In this document: piece by piece, positions 27,970 through 35,308 of the stretch
How the letters are laid out: each line of letters begins with the position of its first letter
Numbering within the stretch: the first letter of the stretch is position 1
Assembly (NCBI GenBank): GCA_030680415.1
Contig: JAUXVE010000149.1
Coordinates: 1 to 54,565 of the forward strand
Source of the DNA: Rubrivivax sp.
Lineage (GTDB): Bacteria > Pseudomonadota > Gammaproteobacteria > Burkholderiales > Burkholderiaceae_C
Direction of reading: 5' to 3'
Length of the DNA stretch: 54,565 nucleotides
Program-made: the position numbers and the translations under genes
The notes under the pieces: generated by a model
Seen by the model: the letters and a program-made list of their open reading frames with translations, nothing else
Told to the model about the DNA's origin: nothing
Databases searched by the model: none

Positions 27970-29166
27970 TCAGAAGAAGGCCTGCAGCCCTGTCTGTGCG
28001 CGGCCCAGGATCAGCGCGTGCACGTCGTGCGTGCCTTCGTAGGTGTTGACCGTCTCCAGGTTGATCATGTGGCGGATGACGTGGTACTCGTCGTGGATAC
28101 CGTTGCCGCCGTGCATGTCGCGTGCCAGGCGGGCGATCTCCAGCGACTTGCCGCAGCTGTTGCGCTTGACGAGGCTGATCATCTCCGGCGCCGCGCGGTC
28201 CTCGTCCATCAGGCGGCCCACGCGCAGCACGCTCTGCAGGCCGAGCGTGATCTCGGTCTGCATGTCGGCCAGCTTCTTCTGGATCAGCTGGTTTGCGGCC
28301 AGCGGGCGGCCGAACTGCTGGCGATCCATCGTGTACTGGCGCGCGGCATGCCAGCAGAATTCGGCCGCGCCCAGGGCGCCCCAGGCGATGCCGTAGCGCG
28401 CCTTGTTCAGGCAGCCGAAGGGTCCCTTCAGGCCGTGCACGCCGGGCAGCAGGTTCTCCGCCGGCACGAACACGTCGTCCATCACGATCTCGCCGGTGAT
28501 GCTGGCGCGCAGGCTCATCTTGCCTTCGATCTTGGGCGCGGTGAGGCCCTTCATGCCCTTGTCGAGGATGAAGCCGTGGATGCTCTCCTGGCCGCCGACC
28601 TTGCCGGCGGCGTCTTCCGTTTTGGCCCAGACGACGAAGACGTCGGCGATCGGGCTGTTGGTGATCCACATCTTGCTGCCCTTGAGCCGGTAGCCGCCGT
28701 CCACCGGCTTGGCGCGCGTGAGCATGCCCGCCGGGTCGCTGCCATGGTTGGGCTCGGTGAGGCCGAAGCAGCCGATCCACTCGCCGCTGGCCAGCCTGGG
28801 CAGGTACTTCTGGCGCTGCGCCTCGTTGCCGTAGGCGTGGATGGGGTGCATGACGAGCGAGCTCTGCACGCTCATCGCGCTGCGGTAGCCGGAGTCGACA
28901 CGTTCCACTTCGCGCGCCACCAGGCCGTAGCAGACGTAGTTCAGGCCGGCGCAGCCGTAGCCTTCGATGGTGCTGCCCAGCAGGCCCAGTTCGCCCATCT
29001 CGTTCATGATCGTGCGGTCGAAGGTCTCGTGGCGCGCGGCCATCAGCACGCGCGGCTGCAGCCGCTCCTGGCAGTAGGCGGCGGCGGCATCGCGAACGGC
29101 GCGCTCGTCGCTGCTGAGCTGGCTGTCGAAGAAGAAAGGGTCATCCCAGGTGAACTTGCTCGGCAT
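27970..29166 (-). CDS. gcdH: Glutaryl-CoA dehydrogenase
   Basis: This 398-residue FAD enzyme of the acyl-CoA dehydrogenase family should oxidise and decarboxylate glutaryl-CoA to crotonyl-CoA in lysine, tryptophan and benzoyl-CoA breakdown. Domain order is the usual helical, beta and helical layout. The catalytic base is Glu377 in [16 protein letters not shown], a motif typical of GcdH. Other GcdH-like segments are [11 protein letters not shown] and [16 protein letters not shown] lies about 10 bases before the ATG. A short divergent gap separates it from msrA. No CoA-transferase or lysR regulator, common GcdH neighbours, is present. Confidence 0.93.
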   Translation of the reverse strand: MPSKFTWDDPFFFDSQLSSDERAVRDAAAAYCQERLQPRVLMAARHETFDRTIMNEMGELGLLGSTIEGYGCAGLNYVCYGLVAREVERVDSGYRSAMSVQSSLVMHPIHAYGNEAQRQKYLPRLASGEWIGCFGLTEPNHGSDPAGMLTRAKPVDGGYRLKGSKMWITNSPIADVFVVWAKTEDAAGKVGGQESIHGFILDKGMKGLTAPKIEGKMSLRASITGEIVMDDVFVPAENLLPGVHGLKGPFGCLNKARYGIAWGALGAAEFCWHAARQYTMDRQQFGRPLAANQLIQKKLADMQTEITLGLQSVLRVGRLMDEDRAAPEMISLVKRNSCGKSLEIARLARDMHGGNGIHDEYHVIRHMINLETVNTYEGTHDVHALILGRAQTGLQAFF

Positions 29167-29260
29167 GGCGGTGATCTCCGGATAATCCCCGCGAGTGTAA
29201 GGAGTCGCGCGCGGGTGCGACGGTGACCAGCGGGCAAGCAGCCATCAAGGAGCCAGCAGC

Positions 29261-29791
29261 GTGAATCAAGAGCTCATCACCCTCGGCGGCGGCTGCTTCT
29301 GGTGCCTGGAGGCGGTGTACGAACTCGTCGACGGTGTCACCGCGGTCGAAAGCGGCTACGCCAACGGTCACGTCGTGAACCCGAGCTACGAGCAGGTCTG
29401 CAGCGGCACCACCGGCCACGCCGAGGTCGTGCGGGTGAGCTTCGACGCCGACCGCATCTCACTGCCCGAGGTGCTCGCGATCTTCTTCAACATCCACGAC
29501 CCGACGACGCTGAACCAGCAGGGCAACGATATCGGCCCGCAATACCGCAGCGGCATCTACCTGCACGACGCCGCGCAGGAGCCGGTGGTGCGCGAGGTAG
29601 TGGCGCAGGCCAACGCGGCATGGCGCGGGCGCGTCGTCACCGAGGTGCTGCCGCTGGCCAACTACTCGCGCGCCGAGGACGAGCACCAGCACTACTTCGC
29701 GAACCACCCCAACCAGGGTTATTGCGCGTTCGTGGTGGCGCCCAAGGTGGACACGTTCCGCCGCATCTTCAAGGCACGCGTGAAGCGCTGA
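29261..29791 (+). CDS. msrA: Peptide methionine (S)-S-oxide reductase
   Basis: This 176-residue enzyme reduces the S-epimer of methionine sulfoxide in proteins and free methionine. The active-site motif GCFWCLEA gives nucleophile Cys12. NPSYEQVCSGTTGHAE and the catalytic-domain segment NDIGPQYRSGIY are present. A further cysteine (QGYCAF) is near the C-terminus and can act in recycling. The start is GTG (VNQELITL) with a clean AAGGAG 9 bases upstream, which settles the start. It diverges from gcdH across 94 bases and converges on an unknown gene pair. Confidence 0.95.
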   Translation: MNQELITLGGGCFWCLEAVYELVDGVTAVESGYANGHVVNPSYEQVCSGTTGHAEVVRVSFDADRISLPEVLAIFFNIHDPTTLNQQGNDIGPQYRSGIYLHDAAQEPVVREVVAQANAAWRGRVVTEVLPLANYSRAEDEHQHYFANHPNQGYCAFVVAPKVDTFRRIFKARVKR

Positions 29792-29807
29792 CGCCGCAGC
29801 GCGTCAG
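29788..29807. terminator. Bidirectional hairpin between convergent genes
   Basis: CTGACGC (29788-29794) and GCGTCAG (29801-29807) form a 7-bp stem that covers both stop codons of the convergent msrA gene and the unknown gene at 29804. No T-tract follows on either strand, so this is a weak candidate. Confidence 0.3.
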
Positions 29808-30127
29808 AACGGCACGAAGCCACTGGCCGACTCGAGCTCGGGGAACACCGAATCGAGACCGCGGCGCAGCGCCCGCCGGCGTTGGCGAAATTCAGGGTCT
29901 ACGCCGTCGAGGGCAGCGAAGACGGGCGCCCGCAGCAGCCACAGGTCCACCGGCTCTTCGGCGCTGCGCACCTGGGCATGCAGCCAGCGCGCCTGCGGCA
30001 GGTCGGCCAGGGCCTGCATGAACGTGATCTTGAGTTCCACGAAGGCACGCCGCGCGGCCAGCCGCGCGCTGCGCCCGCCCGGGACGCCGGCGCCCGGGCT
30101 GAAGTGGCGCGGCGCGGCGACCTGCAT
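29804..30127 (-). CDS. Hypothetical protein, 107 residues
   Basis: I do not recognise this protein. It starts MQVAAPRHFSPGAG and is basic and arginine-rich in the first half. A patterned helical segment follows (RAFVELKITFMQALADLP, WLHAQVRSAEEPVDLWLLRAPVF). It has no signal peptide or cysteine pairs. The ATG overlaps the stop of the upstream unknown gene by one base (TGATG), which supports both being real and cotranslated. The same frame is open upstream through the other gene, but that part is arginine/alanine-rich and not protein-like. Confidence 0.6.
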   Translation of the reverse strand: MQVAAPRHFSPGAGVPGGRSARLAARRAFVELKITFMQALADLPQARWLHAQVRSAEEPVDLWLLRAPVFAALDGVDPEFRQRRRALRRGLDSVFPELESASGFVPF

Positions 30128-30549
30128 CACAGCGTCGCGAACTGCGAGCGTGGCGCCCGCGTCGGGAAATGGCGGTTCAGCAGCGCCAGTCTTTCGTCGG
30201 CCACGCTCTGGCTGTGCGCCAGGCCGATGACGCGGTAGGCGGCGGAGCGCAAGTGCCACAGGTCGCGCAGCGAGCGCGCCTCGGCGATGTGCCGGCGCAG
30301 GGCGCACGCCTCGTCGCTGTCGATGTCGGCCAGCAGGGTGGTGAATTCGCTGCGCACTGCGGGCATCCGGTTGGGCGCCGGTGCGGCATCCTGCGGCGAC
30401 GGCGCGAGCAGCCAGAACATCGCACGCTGCCAGGCGCCGGCGGGGGCGTGGCGCAGCGTGGGCGGACAGACCTCGGTGCGCAGGCTGCTGGGTGCCGCCA
30501 GCCTGGAGCGGCGGCCCCAGCGGGGCAGGACTTGCTGCGACATGATCAT
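30127..30549 (-). CDS. Hypothetical protein, 140 residues
   Basis: I do not recognise this protein. It starts MIMSQQVLPRWGRRSRL. The C-terminal half is strongly helical with regular acidic and hydrophobic spacing (SEFTTLLADIDSDEACALRRHI, RDLWHLRSAAYRVIGLAHSQ), and the N-terminal half is Pro/Arg-rich. ATG 30543 (MSQQ) is an equally good start; no ribosome site is evident for either. It forms a two-gene unit with the gene at 29804, coupled by TGATG. The promoter should lie in the 191-base gap shared with the divergent penicillin-acylase gene. Confidence 0.6.
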   Translation of the reverse strand: MIMSQQVLPRWGRRSRLAAPSSLRTEVCPPTLRHAPAGAWQRAMFWLLAPSPQDAAPAPNRMPAVRSEFTTLLADIDSDEACALRRHIAEARSLRDLWHLRSAAYRVIGLAHSQSVADERLALLNRHFPTRAPRSQFATL

Positions 30550-30740
30550 GGCTGTGATATCGGGCACACAAGGGCTGGACTTGAGCGCTATGGTGGTGCG
30601 GCTGGCTGGCGGCAAAGCGCCGAGTAGGGCGGCATTCGGCGGCCAGTTCACCGCTTTGTCACGGGCCACAGGCGAACCCCGATGGCGGCGACCTCGGCGC
30701 GCGCTACGCTCTCGGCTGTCGGACTGCGGGCGAGGATAAG

Positions 30741-33173
30741 GTGGCGAAGAAGTGGTTGAAGAGGGCGGCCTGGACGGCGCTGCTGCTGCCGGCTGCGGCC
30801 GTGGTGGCGGTGGCCTGGTATGGGCAGCGCACGCTGCCGCGCACCGCGGGTGAGATCACGCTGGCCGGCGCGGCCGGTGAAGTGCGCATCGAGCGCGACG
30901 CGCACGGCATCCCGCACGTGCGTGCCGGCAGCGAGAACGACGCCTACTTCGGTCTCGGCGTGGTCCACGCGCAGGACCGGTTGTGGCAGATGGAAACCCA
31001 CCGCCGCATCGGCGCCGGCCGGCTGGCCGAGGTCTTCGGCGAGAGCGCGCTCGACACCGATCGTTTCCTGCGCGCGCTGGGTGTGCGCCGGGCCGCCGCC
31101 GCGCAGTGGCAGCGCCTGAACGCCGCATCGCGCGCTGCGCTGCAGGCCTACGCCGCCGGCGTCAACGCCGTGCTGCGCCAGGAACTGCGCGCGCGGCCGC
31201 CGGAGTTCGTGATCCTGGGCATCGATCCCGAGCCCTGGGATCCGGTGGACAGCCTGGCCTGGGCCATCATGATGGCCTGGGACCTGGGCGCAAACTGGAC
31301 CACCGAGTTGCTGCGCCTGCGCCTGGCGCTGCAGATGCCGGTGGCACGCGTCAACCAGCTGCTGCCGGCCTACCCGGGGGAAACGCTGCCGGCCACCGCC
31401 GACTACGCAGCGCTGTTCCGCGACCTCGGCCTCGACAACGGGGCGGTGCAGACCGCCTGGCAGCGGCTGCCCGAGATCGCCCCGCCTTCGGGCGTGGAGG
31501 GCGTGGGCTCCAACAACTGGGTCGTCGCCGGGTCGCACACCACCACCGGCCGGCCGCTGCTGGCCAACGACCCGCACCTCAAGCTCAGCGCGCCGGCGCT
31601 GTGGTACTTCGCGCGGCTCGAGGCACCCGGCCTGAAGGTGGCCGGCGCGACGCTGCCGGGCCTGCCGGTGGTGGTGCTGGGGCAGAACCAGCACATCGCC
31701 TGGGGCTTCACCAACACCGGCCCCGACGTCCAGGACCTGTACCTCGAGCAGATCGACCCCGCCGACGCCGGCCGCTACCGCACTCCCGAGGGCTGGGCGG
31801 CCTTCGAGACCGGGACCGAGGTCATCAAGGTCAAGGGCCGTCCCGATGTGCCCGTGACGTGGCGGCGCACCCGCCACGGGCCGGTGATCTCCGACGCCGG
31901 CAACACCGCCGATGTGCTGGGCCCGCGCGACAAACCCGGCTACGCCCTGGCCATGCGCTGGACGGCGCTGGATGCCGACGCCGCCCTGCTGGCGGCCAGC
32001 CTGGCGATGCAGCGTGCCACGTCGGTGCCGCAGTTCTTCGACGCCACGCGCGGCTGGAGTGCGCCGATGCAGAACATGGCGGTGGCCGACCGCGACGGCC
32101 GCATCGGCGTCATCGCGCCCGGTCGCGTCCCCGTGCGCAAGCCAGAAAACGACCTCCAGGGCCTGGTGCCGGCACCGGGCTGGGACGCGCGCTACGACTG
32201 GGCCGGCTGGGTCCCCGTCGACGAGACCCCGCGCGAGGCCGACCCCGGGCGCGGCTGGATCGCCACCGCCAACCAGCGCGTCACCGCGCCAGGCTACCCG
32301 CACTACATCACCAGCGAATGGGCCTTGCCCTACAGGCAGCAACGCATCGAGCAGATGCTGCAGGCGCGGCCCAGGCACGCCATCGACGACCTGGCGGCCA
32401 TGCAGGCCGACGAGAAGTCGCTCGCCGCCCTGGTGCTTCTGCCTTGGCTGCAGCAGGCCGCGTCGGCGCACCCGCTGGCCGCGGCGGCGCAGGCGCAGCT
32501 GCAGGCCTTCGACGGCACGATGGCGGCCGACCGCGCCGCGCCGCTGATCCTGTGGGCCTGGCAGCGTCAACTGGCCCGGGGCATCTTCCAGGACGACGCG
32601 GGCCCTGCGCTGTGGGACCGTTCGCTGGCCACGCGCACCTTCCAGGACGCACTGGAAGGTGTGCTGGCACGTGACGACGCGAGCTGGTGCGACGACCTCG
32701 GCACGCCGCTGGCGGAAACCTGCGCCATGCAAAGCGGCGCGGCGCTGACGCGGGCGCTGGATGAACTGCAGGCCCGCTTCGGCAGCGACGTCTCGAAGTG
32801 GCAGTGGGGCCAGGCGCACCAGGCACGTTCGGAGCACCGGCCGTTCAGCCGCGTCAGGGCGCTGGCGCGCTGGTTCGAACTGCGCGTTCCGGTGGGCGGC
32901 GATACCCACACCGTGAACGCCGCGCGCGTCGGACTGCGGCCCGATGCCACGACCGGCGAGCTCTACCTCGACGAACACGGGCCGAGCCTGCGTGCGGTCT
33001 ACGACCTGGGCGACCCGGCGCAGTCGCGCTTCATGCACTCCACGGGGCAGAGCGGGATTTTGTTCTCGCCGTTCTTCCGCAGCTTCGTTCAGCCCTGGGC
33101 GGCGGTGCAGTACGTGCCGGTCTGGCCGCAGGACGCGCCGGCGCAGGTGCTGGTGGTCAAGCCGGGAGGATAG
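30741..33173 (+). CDS. Penicillin acylase family protein (N-terminal nucleophile hydrolase)
   Basis: This 810-residue protein starts at GTG (VAKKWLKRA) after a GAGGATAAG purine stretch. An N-terminal hydrophobic segment should anchor or export it. The family is made as one chain and cleaves itself; the new N-terminal serine is the nucleophile. Here it is Ser257 in EGVGSNNWVVAG, following Gly256. Other family marks are RDAHGIPHVRA, HAQDRLWQME, and the oxyanion/asparagine region QNQHIAWGFTNTGPDVQDLY. Substrates range from penicillins to acyl-homoserine lactones, so quorum quenching is possible but cannot be read from sequence. Confidence 0.9.
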   Translation: MAKKWLKRAAWTALLLPAAAVVAVAWYGQRTLPRTAGEITLAGAAGEVRIERDAHGIPHVRAGSENDAYFGLGVVHAQDRLWQMETHRRIGAGRLAEVFGESALDTDRFLRALGVRRAAAAQWQRLNAASRAALQAYAAGVNAVLRQELRARPPEFVILGIDPEPWDPVDSLAWAIMMAWDLGANWTTELLRLRLALQMPVARVNQLLPAYPGETLPATADYAALFRDLGLDNGAVQTAWQRLPEIAPPSGVEGVGSNNWVVAGSHTTTGRPLLANDPHLKLSAPALWYFARLEAPGLKVAGATLPGLPVVVLGQNQHIAWGFTNTGPDVQDLYLEQIDPADAGRYRTPEGWAAFETGTEVIKVKGRPDVPVTWRRTRHGPVISDAGNTADVLGPRDKPGYALAMRWTALDADAALLAASLAMQRATSVPQFFDATRGWSAPMQNMAVADRDGRIGVIAPGRVPVRKPENDLQGLVPAPGWDARYDWAGWVPVDETPREADPGRGWIATANQRVTAPGYPHYITSEWALPYRQQRIEQMLQARPRHAIDDLAAMQADEKSLAALVLLPWLQQAASAHPLAAAAQAQLQAFDGTMAADRAAPLILWAWQRQLARGIFQDDAGPALWDRSLATRTFQDALEGVLARDDASWCDDLGTPLAETCAMQSGAALTRALDELQARFGSDVSKWQWGQAHQARSEHRPFSRVRALARWFELRVPVGGDTHTVNAARVGLRPDATTGELYLDEHGPSLRAVYDLGDPAQSRFMHSTGQSGILFSPFFRSFVQPWAAVQYVPVWPQDAPAQVLVVKPGG

Positions 33174-33203
33174 GGCGGCCTTCCGGCAGGCGCCGGCGAT
33201 CTG

Positions 33204-33560
33204 CTACAGGGCCCCGTACTGTGCCTTGCGCGCCGCGGTGTAGGCCCACCACGGCCGCGGTTCGCCGCCGCGCATGAAGTCGACGGCGGCGATGAAAGTG
33301 TCGAGCACGCAGGGATCCTGCCGCTTGCCGGTGGCGGCGCAGAGCTGCCGGTAGAGCTGGAACGCGTCCTGTGCCGCCAGTTCGGCCGGGTGCAAGACGC
33401 CGATCGACCGCAGATCGGCGGCGATGGCCGGGCCGATGTTGGGCAGTTGCTCGAGCTGCTCGCATTCGGCGGCGCACCTCGCCTTGCGCGGCGGCAGGGC
33501 GCGCGGCGGGCGCGGCGAGGGGGTGGGGCGGCGGGGCGCAAGCATGGCGGTCATCGTCAC
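33204..33560 (-). CDS. Helix-hairpin-helix protein (Cdd1/PF11731-like)
   Basis: This 118-residue protein has a helix-hairpin-helix motif at about residues 38-60 ([20 protein letters not shown]), followed by a helical domain ([21 protein letters not shown]) ending in [11 protein letters not shown]. It fits the Cdd1 'pathogenicity locus' type, whose function is not known; the motif suggests DNA contact. The start taken is GTG 33560, overlapping the lexA stop (GTGA). ATGs at 33554 and 33545 are alternatives. Position directly after lexA suggests expression within the SOS response. Confidence 0.72.
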   Translation of the reverse strand: MTMTAMLAPRRPTPSPRPPRALPPRKARCAAECEQLEQLPNIGPAIAADLRSIGVLHPAELAAQDAFQLYRQLCAATGKRQDPCVLDTFIAAVDFMRGGEPRPWWAYTAARKAQYGAL

Positions 33561-34255
33561 ATCAGCATGGTGTTGCGGATCAGCCCGACGGCGATGCCTT
33601 CGAGCTCGAAATCGGTGGCATCCAGCGGCACCAGGATGGTCTGGAAATCGGGGTTCTCGGGGATCAGCTCGATGCCGGCCTTGGTGCGGCGCAGGCGCTT
33701 GACGGTGACGTCGTCGCCCAGCCGCGCGACCACGATCTGGCCGTTCTTGGCGTCCTTGGCCTTCTGCACGGCGAGCAGGTCGCCGTCCATGATGCCGGCG
33801 TCGCGCATGCTCATGCCGCGCACCTTGAGCAGGTAGTCGGGCCGGCGCGGGAACATCGACGCTTCCATCAGGTAGGTCTGGTCGATGTGCTCCTGCGCCA
33901 GGATCGGGCTGCCGGCGGCCACGCGGCCGACCAGCGGCAGCGTCAGTTGCGCCATCGCCGGCAAGGGCAGCTGGTACTGCTTGCCGTAGGGCGACAGCCG
34001 CGCCGCGTTGAGCGCGCGCAATGTGTCAGACTTCAAACGGATGCCGCGCGAGGTGCCGCCCACGAGTTCGATGACGCCCTTGCGCGCCAGCGCCTGCAGG
34101 TGTTCTTCGGCGGCGTTGGCCGACTTGAAACCCAGCTCGGCGGCGATCTCGGCGCGTGTCGGCGGTGCACCCGTGCGTTCGATCGCGCTTTGCACGAGGT
34201 CCAGCACCTGTTGCTGGCGGGCGGTGAGCTTGGGGCTGTCTTCCATGGCTTGCAT
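33557..34255 (-). CDS. lexA: LexA SOS repressor
   Basis: This 232-residue protein represses DNA-damage genes and cleaves itself when RecA filaments form. The N-terminal winged helix-turn-helix includes [13 protein letters not shown] and [14 protein letters not shown]. The self-cleavage site is Ala114-Gly115 (VAAGSP), with catalytic Ser149 (GMSMRDAG) and Lys186 (VTVKRL). It is longer than E. coli LexA (202) because the linker around residues 75-105 is extended. The start could be ATG 34255 or ATG 34246 (MEDSPK). Two SOS-box-like sequences lie 13-47 bases upstream, consistent with autoregulation. The helix-hairpin-helix gene follows by overlap. Confidence 0.96.
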   Translation of the reverse strand: MQAMEDSPKLTARQQQVLDLVQSAIERTGAPPTRAEIAAELGFKSANAAEEHLQALARKGVIELVGGTSRGIRLKSDTLRALNAARLSPYGKQYQLPLPAMAQLTLPLVGRVAAGSPILAQEHIDQTYLMEASMFPRRPDYLLKVRGMSMRDAGIMDGDLLAVQKAKDAKNGQIVVARLGDDVTVKRLRRTKAGIELIPENPDFQTILVPLDATDFELEGIAVGLIRNTMLM

Positions 34256-34267
34256 CGGGTTTCCGGC

Positions 34268-34302
34268 CTGGGTGTTTATCCAGTAACTGTATTTTCATCC
34301 AG
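34268..34302. promoter_or_regulatory. Two tandem LexA operator (SOS box) candidates
   Basis: Two 16-bp sites match CTGT-N8-ACAG with one or two changes: CTGG-GTGTTTAT-CCAG (34268-34283, a perfect CTGG/CCAG palindrome) and CTGT-ATTTTCAT-CCAG (34287-34302). Their centres are 19 bp apart, close to the two tandem boxes before E. coli lexA. They sit between lexA (ATG 34255, minus) and the asparaginase gene (ATG 34314, plus), so LexA bound here could affect both. Confidence 0.65.
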
Positions 34303-34313
34303 AAAGCGATCGA

Positions 34314-35261
34314 ATGCAAAGCACGGCTGGCGTGGTGGTGATCATCGGCACCGGCGGCACCATCGCCGGCACCTCGGCGCGGGCCGACGACCTCGTCGGC
34401 TACAAGTCCGGCGCGCTGGCGGCGCAGGACCTGGTGGCCGCGGTGCCGGCGCTGGCCGCGCAGCCGATCGAAGCCGAAACGCTGGCCCGGCTGGACAGCT
34501 CCGACATGGACCATGCCACCTGGGCCGCGTTGCGGGAGCGCGCGGGCTGGCAGCTGGCGCGGCCCGAGGTCGTCGCAGTGATCGTGACGCACGGCACCGA
34601 CACGCTGGAGGAGACCGCCTGGTTCCTGCACCGCACGCTGGCCACGGCCAAGCCGCTGGTGCTGACGGCGGCCATGCGGCCGGCCACGGCGCTGTCGGCC
34701 GATGGCCCGCAGAACCTGCTGGACGCCGTGACCGTAGCCCGCGTGGCCGGCGCGCGCGGCGTGGTGGCGGTGCTGGCCGGGTGCGTACATGCCGGGATGG
34801 ACCTGCGCAAGCTGCACGGCTGGCGCGTCGATGCCTTCGGCTCGGGCGACGGCGGGCCGCTGGGCGTGGTGGAAGACGGCCGCATGCGGCTGTTTCGGGC
34901 CTGGCCCGACGCACCGCTGCACGCGGCTGCGCAGGCTCTGGGCGACCCGGCGCGGTGGCCGGTGGTGGACATCGTCACCAGCCATGCCGGCGCCCGCGCG
35001 CGCACGCTGGACGCGCTGGTGGCCGCAGGTGCGCAGGGCATCGTCATCGCCGGCACCGGCAACGGCAGCGTGCACCTCGAGCTGACCGACGCCGCGCGGC
35101 GCGCCATGGCCGCCGGCGTTGCGGTGCGCCGGGCCTCGCGCTGCCTGCTGGGCGGCGTCGTCGGTGCGCCGCCCGACGCGCTGCCGTCGGCAGGCCCAAT
35201 GACGCCCGTTCAGGCACGCATCGAGCTGATGCTGGACCTGCTGGCGGGCCGCGAAGCCTGA
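34314..35261 (+). CDS. L-asparaginase-family amidohydrolase
   Basis: This 315-residue protein of the bacterial asparaginase/glutaminase family hydrolyses asparagine to aspartate and ammonia. Both catalytic motifs are seen: GTGGTIAGT with nucleophile Thr16, and VTHGTDTLEET near residues 90-100 with the second Thr and Asp. No signal peptide is present, so it is probably cytoplasmic even though the length is near the type II form. It diverges from lexA, and the SOS-box-like operators end 12 bases before its ATG. No clear ribosome site precedes the ATG. Confidence 0.9.
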   Translation: MQSTAGVVVIIGTGGTIAGTSARADDLVGYKSGALAAQDLVAAVPALAAQPIEAETLARLDSSDMDHATWAALRERAGWQLARPEVVAVIVTHGTDTLEETAWFLHRTLATAKPLVLTAAMRPATALSADGPQNLLDAVTVARVAGARGVVAVLAGCVHAGMDLRKLHGWRVDAFGSGDGGPLGVVEDGRMRLFRAWPDAPLHAAAQALGDPARWPVVDIVTSHAGARARTLDALVAAGAQGIVIAGTGNGSVHLELTDAARRAMAAGVAVRRASRCLLGGVVGAPPDALPSAGPMTPVQARIELMLDLLAGREA

Positions 35262-35308
35262 GGGCATTGCGTCGTACCGGCCCGCCCGGCCGGCAGACGC
35301 ACATGCGC

